Position numbers and translations under genes: made by a program
Shown here: positions 1-8,375 of the stretch, one piece after another
How positions within the stretch are numbered: the stretch's first letter is position 1
Layout: every line of letters begins with the position of its first letter
Notes under the pieces: generated by a model
What the model saw: only the letters and a program-made list of their open reading frames with translations
Database searches by the model: none
What the model was told of the DNA's origin: nothing
Assembly (NCBI GenBank): GCA_963829545.1
Contig: CAWHIX010000007.1
Location: forward strand, 62,001 to 126,000
Length of the DNA stretch: 64,000 nt
DNA from: JAXGXJ01 sp963829545
GTDB lineage: Bacteria; Actinomycetota; Thermoleophilia; RBG-16-64-13
Direction: 5' to 3'

Positions 1-1
1 C

Positions 2-971
2 GATCCCTTCGGCGGGTCGGAGCATCTCCGTGCCGGTCTGCTCGTGGCGGTCTCGGACCGCATCTTCCGCGACGATCCTCTGCGCCTCCTGCGCGCGCCT
101 CGCTTTCGTCACGTGCTGGGCATGCGACTCGATGCCTCTTTGGAGGACCTTCTACGCGCCCAGGCCGGCTTGGTGGCGGGGGCGGCCGGCGAACGGGTGG
201 TCACCGAGATGGTCCTCACGCTTGCCGACGGCCGAACGAGCGCCGCGGTGGGTCTGTGGGACGATCTCGGTCTCCTGGCGGCCCTCCTGCCCGAACTCGG
301 ACCCGCCGGATGACCGACGGCCTCTGGAAGAACTGGACCGTCTGCTCTCGAGCCCCGGGATTCTGGCAACGGGGAAGACCGCGGATGCGCTCGCCCGGCG
401 TCTGCAAGTTCCGGTGGACGGGGTCTTTCCGCGTCCTGTGGCTCTACGGCTGGCCATGCTTCTGCGGGAACTGGAGCCCGCGTCCGTGGATGGCATCGCC
501 CGCCGCCTGAAGCTCTCGACGGCCATGGGCACCTTGCTGCAACGGACGAGCGCCTGCTTCACGTCCGGCCGCTGCCGGGGGGCTCTGGCGGCCGGGGCAC
601 GGTCCGCCCGCTGCATGGTCCTGTTCCTCTGGGCAGCCGAGCCCTGGGAGCCCGAAGTGCTGCTGTTGGGCGCGGCCGCGGCCGCGCAGGCCGCGCCGCA
701 CGAGCCGGGGGTCGGCGTGGCCGCGCAGGCCGCGGTCCGGTCGCTCCTCGATGCCTGGGCGCTGCGCGAACGCCGGGGTGTCCCTCCTCCGCCGGTGGAC
801 GGGGACTTCCTCATGGCGCGCTTGGGGGTGGGTCCCGGCCCGCTGCTGGGCCGGCTGCTGCGCGAAGTGCGCCTGGCCTGGGAGGCGGGGGAGGCTTCGA
901 TCGTCGACGACCTTCTGGCGGTGGCGCGTGCGGCACTCGATCCGACCGAGGCCGGCCCGGTGCCGACCTAG
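2..971 (+). CDS. cca: CCA-adding enzyme / poly(A) polymerase family tRNA nucleotidyltransferase, 5' truncated and frame-broken
   Basis: The reading frame open at base 2 encodes DPFGGSEHLRAG and then FRDDPLRLLRAPRF, the signature region just after the nucleotidyltransferase head of class II CCA-adding enzymes and poly(A) polymerases. The head domain lies upstream of the window. This frame stops at a TGA at 311-313. The family C-terminus, including VDGDFLMARLGVGPGPLLGRLL, which matches the usual G-pGP-lg-lL tail motif, continues in the +1 frame to a TAG at 969-971. The break lies around 300-313. The enzyme would add or repair the 3' CCA of tRNA in the cytoplasm. The stop codon overlaps the left end of a MITE-like repeat, so the natural C-terminus may have been replaced. 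Family assignment is good; CCA versus poly(A) specificity cannot be told. Confidence 0.72.
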   Translation, partial: IPSAGRSISVPVCSWRSRTASSATILCASCARLAFVTCWACDSMPLWRTFYAPRPAWWRGRPANGWSPRWSSRLPTAERAPRWVCGTISVSWRPSCPNSDPPDDRRPLEELDRLLSSPGILATGKTADALARRLQVPVDGVFPRPVALRLAMLLRELEPASVDGIARRLKLSTAMGTLLQRTSACFTSGRCRGALAAGARSARCMVLFLWAAEPWEPEVLLLGAAAAAQAAPHEPGVGVAAQAAVRSLLDAWALRERRGVPPPPVDGDFLMARLGVGPGPLLGRLLREVRLAWEAGEASIVDDLLAVARAALDPTEAGPVPT

Positions 972-1089
972 CAGGCTGCTGAAGAAGGACGCTTCGCAGC
1001 AAGAACACGATCGGCGCGAGCGAGGACGTGCTTGCATGCCGCCGAGTGCGCTCTGGCAGCCGGGGCTTCGTTCCTCAGCAGCCTCCTAG
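968..1089. mobile_element. MITE-like element with about 22-bp terminal inverted repeats and CTAG ends
   Basis: The left end reads CTAGCAGGCTGCTGAAGAA, and the right end, read on the other strand, is CTAGGAGGCTGCTGAGGAA. The termini therefore match over about 22 bases with four or so mismatches. The 122-bp interior has no coding capacity. Size, inverted ends and flanking CTAG suggest a non-autonomous transposable element. The AGGCTGCTGA core resembles termini I recall from transposon-derived repeats in other bacteria, but the family is not established here. The left CTAG supplies the stop codon of the preceding cca gene. Confidence 0.55.
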
Positions 1090-1157
1090 GGGTCGTGGTA
1101 TCATATTCTGCCTTTCTGGGGTCGATATATTCAGCATCACGTGTCATTGGAGGCACC

Positions 1158-1370
1158 TTGAAGGACGGCATACATCCCAACTACGTGGATAGCAAAGTGG
1201 TTTGCTCGTGCGGCGAGACGTTCATGACCCGTTCGACCCTGCCCGAGATCAAAGTCGAGGTCTGCTCCGCTTGCCATCCGTTCTACACCGGCAAGCAGAA
1301 GCTGGTCGACACCGCCGGCCGGGTGGAGAGGTTCAACAAGAAGTACCGCCGCCCCGAGACGACCAAGTAG
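1158..1370 (+). CDS. rpmE: 50S ribosomal protein L31, zinc-binding form
   Basis: The 70-residue product begins MKDGIHPNYVDSKVVC and carries four cysteines (C16, C18, C36, C39), with C36 and C39 in CSACHPFYTGKQ. This is the zinc-binding C+ form of large-subunit protein L31. The start is a TTG at 1158, preceded by GGAGG at 1149-1153. The longer open frame upstream runs into the MITE-like element and is not family sequence. Length is normal for L31. The gene leads a run of translation-related genes (prfA, prmC). Zinc-containing L31 is often replaced by a C- paralogue under zinc limitation; no such paralogue is in the window. Confidence 0.93.
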   Translation: MKDGIHPNYVDSKVVCSCGETFMTRSTLPEIKVEVCSACHPFYTGKQKLVDTAGRVERFNKKYRRPETTK

Positions 1371-1382
1371 CTCAGGGTCGGC

Positions 1383-2135
1383 ATGCCCGCCGATCTCAAA
1401 GTCACCCTCCTCCAGCATACCCCGGCACCTGAGCGTGCCGTGGCGTCGGCCGGGCGCCTCTGCTATGCGCCCGTCAGCGCCGCGCAGTTGAAGGAGGATA
1501 TGGCCGACGATGAGGTGCGGCGTCTGGTCGCCGGGCTGGTGCGTTCGGGCCATATGAGCGCCTTGGAACACGCCGGCTTCACCTTCGCCATCGACGGCAT
1601 CTCGCGGGCCTGCTCCCACCAGTTGGTGAGGCACAGAGTAGCCTCCTACAGCCAGCAGTCGCAGCGTTACGTGCGCTTCAGCTCCGAGGAGGAGTTCGTG
1701 GTCCCTCCGCGGATCATGGCATCCTCCGAGGCCCGTGAGGTCTTCTACCAGGCCATGACCCATGCCCGTGAGGCCTACGAGCGTCTGGTGGAACTCGGGC
1801 TGGCTGAGGGACGGGGCAAAGAGTCGGTCTTCGAGGACGCCCGTTTCGTGCTGCCCAACGCAGCCGAGACCAAGATAGTGGTGACTATGAACGCCCGCGA
1901 GCTCCGGCACTTCTTTGCGATACGTTGCTGCCGCCGGGCACAATGGGAGATCAACAGGCTGGCCTGGGTCATGCGCCATCTGGCCCTGGCGGTCGCGCCG
2001 GCTCTGTTCGCCGGCACCGGGCCCGGCTGCATGACGGGGGACTGTCCGGAGGGCAAGATGACCTGCGGGGAGCCGTACACGGAGTCGGAGATACTCACTC
2101 TCGACTTGGCCCGCTCGGTGGCCGGGCCGGCGTGA
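1383..2135 (+). CDS. thyX: Flavin-dependent thymidylate synthase ThyX
   Basis: ThyX makes dTMP from dUMP using methylene-tetrahydrofolate, FAD and NADPH. The 250-residue product contains the ThyX signature RHRxxSxxxxSxRY at residues 83-96 (RHR at 83-85, RY at 95-96). Length is typical. It starts with ATG 13 bases after rpmE, and its stop overlaps the next ATG by one base (TGATG), so it is probably translationally coupled to the DUF1385 gene. With glyA (methylene-THF) and the dCMP deaminase (dUMP) a few kb downstream, the segment holds much of a dTMP supply route. No thyA was seen in the window. Confidence 0.96.
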   Translation: MPADLKVTLLQHTPAPERAVASAGRLCYAPVSAAQLKEDMADDEVRRLVAGLVRSGHMSALEHAGFTFAIDGISRACSHQLVRHRVASYSQQSQRYVRFSSEEEFVVPPRIMASSEAREVFYQAMTHAREAYERLVELGLAEGRGKESVFEDARFVLPNAAETKIVVTMNARELRHFFAIRCCRRAQWEINRLAWVMRHLALAVAPALFAGTGPGCMTGDCPEGKMTCGEPYTESEILTLDLARSVAGPA

Positions 2136-3217
2136 TGTCCGCCCGCCGCTCAGAGGAACGCGAGGCGCCTGTCTGCACCGACTACAGTTTCGGCGGCCAG
2201 GCCGTCATCGAGGGTGTCATGATGCGGGGCCGCAACTGCTGGGCCGTCGCCGTGCGCAGGCCTTCGGGTGGTATCGCCCGGGTCGCCTTTCCTCTCGATC
2301 CTCCCGGTTCGCGTAACCGACTGCTGCGGCTGCCCGTGGTCCGCGGCGTCGTCGCCCTCTTCGACTCCATGCGGCTGGGCATCAGAGCACTTGGCATCTC
2401 GGCCAACATCGGGCTGGAAGAGGTCGACGCCGACGGCTCCAGCGGCGTTGCCGCCTCCGCCGCCACAGCCGACGCCGACCTGTCTGCTCAGGGCTTTGGC
2501 TCCGATCCGGCGACTGTCACGGAACAAGCGCCGGCGCTCGCCGGCAAGGCCGAGGAGGAACCCTTCGGCTGGAAGCAGCTGGCCGTCACGGTCGGGATCG
2601 CTCTGGTCATGGCCGTCGGTCTGTTCGTAGTCATCCCGCTGACGGTCGTCAAGGTGTTCGAAGATACCTTCGCCAACCCTTTCGTGTTCAACCTGGTGGA
2701 AGGGCTCATCCGTATCGCCATCTTCCTCCTGTATATCGTGGGCATCTCCCTCATCCCCGACCTGCGCCGGGTGTTCATGTATCACGGGGCGGAGCACAAG
2801 GTCATTCACGCCTTCGAGGCCTACGGGCGCCCGGATGCGGAGAAGGCCGCCGGCTTCTCGACCCTTCATCCGCGCTGCGGCACCGGTTTTCTGCTCATAG
2901 TCATGGTGCTGTCGGTGTTCCTGTTCGCCTTCGTCGGCAAGCCACCGCTGCCCTGGCTGGTGCTGTCGCGCCTGATCGGGATACCCATCATCATCGGTAT
3001 CGCCTACGAGATCGGTATCAAAGGGCTGGGCAAGCACCCCAACGGCTTGCTGGCTCGCACCTTGCTGTGGCCCGGGCTGCAGTTGCAGCGACTCACGACG
3101 CGGGAGCCCACCCCCGACCAGCTCGAGGTCGCCGCCGCCGCGCTCGAGGAGGCTGTGGCCATGGACCGAGCGGAGCAACAGGCCGCCGTCACGGTGCCGG
3201 CCGTCGTCTCGGCGTGA
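2135..3217 (+). CDS. DUF1385 family membrane protein (YqhQ-like)
   Basis: The N-terminal region YSFGGQAVIEGVMMRGRN is the hallmark of DUF1385 (YqhQ) proteins. There are two hydrophobic stretches near residues 150-210 and further ones near 265-320, with the conserved YHGAEHKVIHAFE between them. The family is described as a predicted metal-dependent membrane protein of unknown activity. The start is the ATG overlapping the thyX stop; a GTG one codon upstream is equally possible. The product is 360 residues. In many Firmicutes and Actinomycetota this gene lies directly before prfA, as here, but no function follows from that. Confidence 0.85.
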   Translation: MSARRSEEREAPVCTDYSFGGQAVIEGVMMRGRNCWAVAVRRPSGGIARVAFPLDPPGSRNRLLRLPVVRGVVALFDSMRLGIRALGISANIGLEEVDADGSSGVAASAATADADLSAQGFGSDPATVTEQAPALAGKAEEEPFGWKQLAVTVGIALVMAVGLFVVIPLTVVKVFEDTFANPFVFNLVEGLIRIAIFLLYIVGISLIPDLRRVFMYHGAEHKVIHAFEAYGRPDAEKAAGFSTLHPRCGTGFLLIVMVLSVFLFAFVGKPPLPWLVLSRLIGIPIIIGIAYEIGIKGLGKHPNGLLARTLLWPGLQLQRLTTREPTPDQLEVAAAALEEAVAMDRAEQQAAVTVPAVVSA

Positions 3218-3247
3218 GCCTCGCGCCTCATCATCGGACCAGAGACC

Positions 3248-4324
3248 ATGATCGATAGACTGGCCACAGAGATAGAAGACAAGTACGCCGCCCTCAACGA
3301 GGAACTGGCCGACCCCGAGGTTCTCCGCGACCAATCCCGCTACGCCGAGGTGTCGAAGGCTCATTCCGACCTCGACGCCGCCTACCGGCTGGCTGTCGCC
3401 TATCGAGAGGCGCGTACGTCGTTGGAGGAAGCCGAGGCAATATCGGCCGAGGGCGGGCTTGAGCCCGACATGAAGGAGTTCCTGGCCGAGGAGAAGACCT
3501 CGGCGCGGGCGAGGATGGAGGAGCTCGAGCAGGAGCTCCGGTTGGCCGTCCTGGAGAAGGACCCGCGGGACGACAAGAACGCCATCGTGGAGGTGCGCGC
3601 GGGAGCCGGCGGAGACGAGGCCGCCCTCTTCGCCGCCGAGGTGCAGCGGATGATCATGCGCTACGCCGAGCGCCTGCGTTTTAAGACGGAGATACTCTCC
3701 ACTACCGAGGCCGCCCTGAGCGGCATCAAGGAAGTCATCTTCGAGGTCAAGGGCCGGGGTGCGTATGGAGGCCTCAAGTACGAGTCCGGGGTGCACCGCG
3801 TGCAGCGGGTGCCCGTGACCGAATCCACGGGGCGTATCCATACCTCCACCGCCACTGTGGCCGTGCTCCCCGAGGTGGAGGACGTCGAGATCCACATCGA
3901 TCCCAACGAGGTACGGGTCGACGTGTACCGCTCGACCGGACCGGGAGGGCAGTCGGTCAATACCACCGACTCCGCCGTGAGGCTCACCCACATCCCCACC
4001 GGTCTCGTCGTCTCCTGCCAGGACGAGAAGTCGCAGTTGCAGAACAAGGAGCGCGCTTTCCGCATTCTCCGGGCGCGACTCTACGACATGGCCCAGGCCC
4101 GTCAGGATGCGGAGGTGTCGGCCCAGCGCCGCAGCCAGGTGGGTACCGGCGACCGGTCCCAGAAGATCCGCACCTACAACTTCCCGCAGGGAAGGGTGAC
4201 CGATCACCGCGTCGGGCTCACCTCCCACCGCCTGGAGGCCATCCTCCAGGGCGAGTTGGAGGAGTTCACGGAGGCGCTGCAGGCCAACGAGCGGGCCGAG
4301 CAACTCGCCACGGCCGCTTTCTGA
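3248..4324 (+). CDS. prfA: Peptide chain release factor 1
   Basis: RF1 recognises UAA and UAG in the ribosomal A site and triggers peptidyl-tRNA hydrolysis. The 358-residue product has the GGQ motif in GPGGQSVN (Q235), whose glutamine is methylated by PrmC. It also has the RF1-type tripeptide region VPVTES near residues 188-193. Length is standard. It starts with ATG and lies directly upstream of the prmC-sua5 fusion whose PrmC half would modify it. RF2 (prfB) is encoded separately at 28953. Confidence 0.97.
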   Translation: MIDRLATEIEDKYAALNEELADPEVLRDQSRYAEVSKAHSDLDAAYRLAVAYREARTSLEEAEAISAEGGLEPDMKEFLAEEKTSARARMEELEQELRLAVLEKDPRDDKNAIVEVRAGAGGDEAALFAAEVQRMIMRYAERLRFKTEILSTTEAALSGIKEVIFEVKGRGAYGGLKYESGVHRVQRVPVTESTGRIHTSTATVAVLPEVEDVEIHIDPNEVRVDVYRSTGPGGQSVNTTDSAVRLTHIPTGLVVSCQDEKSQLQNKERAFRILRARLYDMAQARQDAEVSAQRRSQVGTGDRSQKIRTYNFPQGRVTDHRVGLTSHRLEAILQGELEEFTEALQANERAEQLATAAF

Positions 4325-4344
4325 CCGTCCCGAAGGTCAAGGGC

Positions 4345-5946
4345 TTGAACGCCTGGACGATCGGGTCGCTGCTGGAGACGGCGACCGGATACCTGAAGGA
4401 GAAGGGCTCCAGCTCCCCCAGACTCGACGCGGAGTTGTTGCTGGCCGAGACGCTGGGGTTCGAGCGCATACACCTCTACACCAACTACGACCGGCCTCTG
4501 TCATCTTGCGAGGTGGACGACTACCGAACGCTCATCGCGCGCCGGGCCCAGCACGAGCCGGTGGCCTACGTCCTGGGCCGAGCCCACTTCCGCCGCCTGA
4601 CTCTGGAGGTGACGCCGGCCGTTCTCATCCCGCGTCCCGAGACCGAGGAGTTGGTCGACCTGGCCCTGGAGACGCTGCGCCTCCGACCGCTTTGGGAGGC
4701 CCTCGAGGGCCGGCTCCCGGACGCGGGTGCGGAACACGCGGGTCCGCGTTCTCTCATCGCCGACGTGGGCACGGGAAGCGGCGCCATCGCTCTCAGTTTG
4801 GCCCAGGAGACGGGACTGAGCGTCCTGGCTACCGACGTGAGCCGGGAGGCCCTGGCGGTGGCGGCCCGCAACAGGACGGCGGCCGGGCTGGACGATCTGG
4901 TGGAATTCCGGGAAGCAGACCTGCTGGCCGGCATCCCCGATGCGAGCCTGCGCCTGGTGGTGAGCAATCCCCCCTACGTCACCACTGCGGAGATGGACGC
5001 GCTGGCCCCCGATGTGAGGCTCTTCGAACCGCAGGAGGCACTACGCGGAGGGCCCGATGGCCTCGATGTGTACCGTCGCCTTCTTCCCGAGGCGGTGCGC
5101 GTCCTACTTCCGGGCGGTGGCCTGCTCGTAGAGGTCGGCCACCAGCAGGCTGCGGCGGTGTGCGACATCGCTCGGGCCGCGGGCTTCGCTCTGGTCAACA
5201 CGTACAGAGACCTATCTGGCAAAGACCGTCTCGTGGCTGCCACTCTGGCCGGAGCGCCCGTCTGTGACCCCGAGGCGCTGGATGCCGCCTCACTGGAGGC
5301 CCTGTCGCGGGCTCTCGAAGCCGGGGCGATCATCGGGCTTCCTACCGACACCGTATACGGCCTGGCTGCTCGCTGGGACTCTGCTCCAGGGGTGCGGCGG
5401 CTGTTCGCCGCCAAAGGCCGGGAGTTCACCCAACCGGTGGCGGTCGTGTTCCCTTCCGTGGAGGCCCTCGCTGATGCCCTGCCCGATATGGAGCGCACGG
5501 CCCGGCGGGTCCTGGAAGCGCTGTTGCCGGGGCCTTTCACCTTCATCGTCTCCACGGCGGTGCCCCGCCCGGCTCTGGTGGGGACCGAGGACTCTCTCGG
5601 AGTGCGGGTGCCCGACCATCCGGCCCTACTCGAGTTTCTGGCCCGTCTGGGGACGGGGGTGGCGGCTACAAGCGCCAACCCGACCGGCGCGAAGGAGGCC
5701 GCTACCCTGGCCGGGGTAGATCCCCTTCTCCTGGCCCACTGCTCTCTGGCGCTGAGCGATCCCCTTGCGACGAGGGCGACGGACGGTCTCGTCAAGCCTT
5801 CCACCGTGGTCGATCTGCGGCCGCTCGCCCGGGGCGAGCGGGCCACGGTCCTGCGGGAAGGCGCGGTCGCGGGGGCAGACGTGCTGCGACGGATCACGGA
5901 GGAGCTCTCCTCCCTCCCCCCTTCCCTCCCTCCGGAGGCGCGTTGA
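4345..5946 (+). CDS. prmC-sua5: Fusion of PrmC glutamine methyltransferase and Sua5/TsaC threonylcarbamoyl-AMP synthase
   Basis: One 533-residue frame holds two enzymes. Residues 1-300 are PrmC/HemK, with the SAM loop DVGTGSGAIAL (140-150) and the catalytic NPPY (208-211) that methylates the GGQ glutamine of release factors. Residues 310-520 are the Sua5/YrdC domain, with GLPTDTVYGLAARWD (331-345); it makes threonylcarbamoyl-AMP for the t6A37 tRNA modification. The two genes are often neighbours in other bacteria; here no stop or restart separates them. The start is a TTG at 4345 with GAAGG upstream. Both active-site regions look intact, so both activities are inferred to be retained. Confidence 0.93.
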   Translation: MNAWTIGSLLETATGYLKEKGSSSPRLDAELLLAETLGFERIHLYTNYDRPLSSCEVDDYRTLIARRAQHEPVAYVLGRAHFRRLTLEVTPAVLIPRPETEELVDLALETLRLRPLWEALEGRLPDAGAEHAGPRSLIADVGTGSGAIALSLAQETGLSVLATDVSREALAVAARNRTAAGLDDLVEFREADLLAGIPDASLRLVVSNPPYVTTAEMDALAPDVRLFEPQEALRGGPDGLDVYRRLLPEAVRVLLPGGGLLVEVGHQQAAAVCDIARAAGFALVNTYRDLSGKDRLVAATLAGAPVCDPEALDAASLEALSRALEAGAIIGLPTDTVYGLAARWDSAPGVRRLFAAKGREFTQPVAVVFPSVEALADALPDMERTARRVLEALLPGPFTFIVSTAVPRPALVGTEDSLGVRVPDHPALLEFLARLGTGVAATSANPTGAKEAATLAGVDPLLLAHCSLALSDPLATRATDGLVKPSTVVDLRPLARGERATVLREGAVAGADVLRRITEELSSLPPSLPPEAR

Positions 5947-5964
5947 CCCAGCCCGTGCCGGCGC

Positions 5965-6011
5965 CCGTTCCGTGGCGGCTCCTATTCCCCGCCGGCCGGT
6001 GTCCGGAACGG
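5965..6011 (+). terminator. Possible terminator-like nested hairpin after prmC-sua5
   Basis: CCGTTCCG at 5965-5972 pairs with CGGAACGG at 6004-6011, and inside it GGCGG (5974-5978) pairs with CCGCC (5989-5993). There is no T-tract after it, so this is only a structural candidate in the 115-base gap before rpiB. Confidence 0.35.
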
Positions 6012-6061
6012 CCGCGGGACCCCATCTGATATCCTTGTGCTCGCTTGTGAGGAGGCGAATA

Positions 6062-6514
6062 ATGCGCTACGGATTTGGATGCGATCACGCCGGTTTCGTA
6101 CTCAAGGAGCCCCTGATCGCGGAACTGACTGCCCAGGGCCACGAGGTGGTCGACATGGGCACCGACAGCCTGGAGCGAGTGGATTTCCCCGTGTACGCGG
6201 GTAGGGTCGCGCAGGCGGTTGCGGACGGCGACCTCGACATGGGAGTGCTGGTCTGCGGGACGGGCCTGGGCATGGCCCTGGCCGCCTGCCGCTTCCCGGG
6301 AGTGAGGGCGGTCTCGGTCAGCGAGTCCTTCTCGGCGCGCATGGCTCGCCGCCACAACGACGCCAACATCCTCTGCCTCGGCGCCCGCGTTCTGGGCGCG
6401 GGCGCGGCCATCGAGGTGCTGCAGGCCTGGTTGGCCGAAGACTTCGAAGGCGGCAGGTACGCAGAACGTCTCGAGCTCATGCGCGGCGGATACAAGAAAG
6501 GACAGGCATCGTGA
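6062..6514 (+). CDS. rpiB: Ribose-5-phosphate isomerase B
   Basis: RpiB interconverts ribose 5-phosphate and ribulose 5-phosphate in the non-oxidative pentose phosphate pathway. The 150-residue product starts MRYGFGCDHAG and contains the catalytic cysteine loop CGTGLGMALAA and the HNDANILCLGARVLG segment typical of the RpiB/LacAB family. The ATG is preceded by GAGGAGG. Its end overlaps the glyA start (GTGA), so the two are translationally coupled. RpiB rather than the allose isomerase relatives is the likely role because a single housekeeping copy sits beside glyA. Confidence 0.93.
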   Translation: MRYGFGCDHAGFVLKEPLIAELTAQGHEVVDMGTDSLERVDFPVYAGRVAQAVADGDLDMGVLVCGTGLGMALAACRFPGVRAVSVSESFSARMARRHNDANILCLGARVLGAGAAIEVLQAWLAEDFEGGRYAERLELMRGGYKKGQAS

Positions 6515-7791
6515 CGACGGACTCAGGCGCTGCCAGCTACGCCGACCTGTCATTGGAACAGGCCGATCCGGTCCTGGTGGCACTGATCAAGAAGGAACTC
6601 GCTCGCCAGCAGCGCAACGTCGAGCTGATAGCCTCGGAGAACTTCACCCCGCTGCCCGTGCTGCAGGCGGTCGGGACAGTGCTCACCAACAAGTACGCCG
6701 AGGGCTATCCCGGCGGGCGCTACTACGGCGGATGTGAGGTGGTCGACGAGATCGAGTCTCTGGCTATCGAGCGTGCCTGCGCCCTCTACGGCGCCGAGCA
6801 TGCCAACGTGCAGCCCCACTCGGGCTCCACGGCCAACCAGGCCGTCTACTGGGCCATGCTGGAGGCCGGCGACACCGTCCTCGCCATGCGCTTGGCCCAC
6901 GGCGGGCATCTCACCCACGGGCACACCGTCAACTTCTCGGGCCGGGGTTACACGTTCGTCCACTACGGTATCGAGCGGGAGACCGGTCTCATCGACATGG
7001 ACGAGGTCCGCGCTCAGGCGCGCAGGCACCGGCCTCGGCTCATCGTCGCCGGCGCGAGCGCCTATCCCCGCATCATCGACTTCGCCGCCTTCCGGGCCAT
7101 AGCCGACGAGGTGGGGGCTCAGCTCATGGTCGACATGGCCCACATCGCGGGCCTGGTGGCCGGTGGTGCCCATCCTTCACCGGTGCCCCACGCTCAATGG
7201 GTCACCACCACCACACACAAGACCCTGGCCGGACCCCGGGGCGGGACGATCTTCTGCCTCGCGGAGGACGCGGCTCGGCTGGACAAGGCGGTGTTCCCCG
7301 GCATCCAGGGCGGCCCGCTCGAGCACGTGATCGCCGGCAAGGCTGTCTGCTTCCTGCTGGCCTCCACGGAGGAGTTCCGGGTGCGGCAGCTCCGCACGGT
7401 CGCCAACGCCCGCACGCTCGCCCAAGTCCTTCTCGACGGCGGGCTCAAGCTGCTCTCGGGAGGGACGGACAATCACCTCATGCTCGTCGACTTCAGCGGC
7501 ACCGAGATGACCGGCAGGCGCTCTCAGGAACTCCTGGACCGCATCGGCATCACCGCCAACAAGAACAGCGTCCCCTACGACGAACGTCCGCCCACCATCA
7601 CCTCCGGCCTGCGTCTGGGCACTCCCGCCATGACGACGCGGGGCTTCGGCGGCGAGGAGATGAAGGAGGTGGGTCGCGTGATAGTCGAGGCCCTGACCGG
7701 AGACCCGAGCGAAGCCGATCTCGATCGGCTGCGCCGTCGCACCCAGGATCTTACGGACGCCTTCCCGCTTTATCGATCGTTGGACTTCTGA
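6511..7791 (+). CDS. glyA: Serine hydroxymethyltransferase
   Basis: GlyA is a PLP enzyme converting serine and tetrahydrofolate to glycine and 5,10-methylene-THF. The 426-residue product has the PLP lysine in TTTTHKTLAGPRGG (K237), the ELIASENF motif near residue 38 and the EGYPGGRYYGG loop at 64-74, all canonical. The GTG start overlaps the rpiB stop, and its own stop overlaps the next ATG by one base. Methylene-THF from this enzyme is the one-carbon donor for the upstream ThyX. Confidence 0.97.
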   Translation: MTTDSGAASYADLSLEQADPVLVALIKKELARQQRNVELIASENFTPLPVLQAVGTVLTNKYAEGYPGGRYYGGCEVVDEIESLAIERACALYGAEHANVQPHSGSTANQAVYWAMLEAGDTVLAMRLAHGGHLTHGHTVNFSGRGYTFVHYGIERETGLIDMDEVRAQARRHRPRLIVAGASAYPRIIDFAAFRAIADEVGAQLMVDMAHIAGLVAGGAHPSPVPHAQWVTTTTHKTLAGPRGGTIFCLAEDAARLDKAVFPGIQGGPLEHVIAGKAVCFLLASTEEFRVRQLRTVANARTLAQVLLDGGLKLLSGGTDNHLMLVDFSGTEMTGRRSQELLDRIGITANKNSVPYDERPPTITSGLRLGTPAMTTRGFGGEEMKEVGRVIVEALTGDPSEADLDRLRRRTQDLTDAFPLYRSLDF

Positions 7792-8279
7792 TGCCCGAGG
7801 CGGGGAAGAGGTCCGAGCGACCGCCGCGCCCTTCCTGGGAAGACTACTTCATGGAGATCGCCCAGGTGGTGGGGACCCGTTCCAGTTGCCTGCGCCGCAA
7901 CGTTGGTGCCCTGCTGGTCAAGAACCGGCAGATACTGGCCACGGGATACAACGGCGTCCCCCGAGGTCTGCGTCACTGCGAGGAGAGAGGGTGTCTGCGT
8001 GACGAACTGGGGGTACCTTCCGGCGAGCGGCACGAGCTCTGCCGCGGGCTCCATGCGGAGCAGAACGCCATCATCCAGGCGGCGTACCATGGTGTCCCCA
8101 TCCGGGGCGCTGAGCTGTACTGCACCCATCAGCCGTGCGCCGTCTGCGCCAAGATGCTTGTCAACGCCGACATCATGGCCGTCTACTATGCGGGCGACTA
8201 CCCCGATACGCTGGCCATGGAGGTCTTCGAGGAAGCGGGAACTCGCCTGGTGCGGAAAGAGATCGGTCTCCACTCCTAG
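7791..8279 (+). CDS. dCMP deaminase (ComEB-like zinc deaminase)
   Basis: The 162-residue product carries the zinc deaminase signatures LHAEQNAI (zinc histidine and catalytic glutamate) and QPCAVCAKMLVNA (zinc cysteines). Its length and order match deoxycytidylate deaminases of the ComEB group, which convert dCMP to dUMP. The start ATG overlaps the glyA stop (TGATG). Between ThyX and GlyA this is a coherent place for a dUMP-forming enzyme. A tRNA adenosine deaminase is less likely, because the CEERGC insert before HAE is typical of dCMP deaminases. Confidence 0.9.
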   Translation: MPEAGKRSERPPRPSWEDYFMEIAQVVGTRSSCLRRNVGALLVKNRQILATGYNGVPRGLRHCEERGCLRDELGVPSGERHELCRGLHAEQNAIIQAAYHGVPIRGAELYCTHQPCAVCAKMLVNADIMAVYYAGDYPDTLAMEVFEEAGTRLVRKEIGLHS

Positions 8280-8332
8280 GAAGCCGAGAATGTATATTCC
8301 GTTATCATTTCGGGATATGACGATATTCACTC

Positions 8333-8361
8333 TTGCGATACTCGCAGTCACTGCCTATAAT
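8333..8361 (+). promoter_or_regulatory. Sigma-70-type promoter of the ATP synthase operon
   Basis: TTGCGA (8333-8338) and a perfect TATAAT (8356-8361) are separated by exactly 17 bases, in the AT-rich gap between the deaminase gene and the first atp gene. Transcription would start about 8368, leaving a very short leader before the ATG at 8376. Confidence 0.8.
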
Positions 8362-8375
8362 GCAGGCATCGTCCT

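Noticed and set aside
1032..1157. N-terminal extension of L31 from an ATG-type start at 1032
   Set aside because: The extra 42 residues come from the MITE-like element and its flank, and L31 proteins start at the MKDGIHP motif, which has its own ribosome-binding site.
2150..4303. 717-codon open frame on the minus strand opposite the DUF1385 and prfA genes, and similar long antisense frames at 11175-12656, 13615-15708, 18511-20253, 37449-39074, 44562-45830 and 57355-59145
   Set aside because: They mirror well-recognised genes in a GC-rich genome where stop codons are rare on the opposite strand, and their translations show no family motif.
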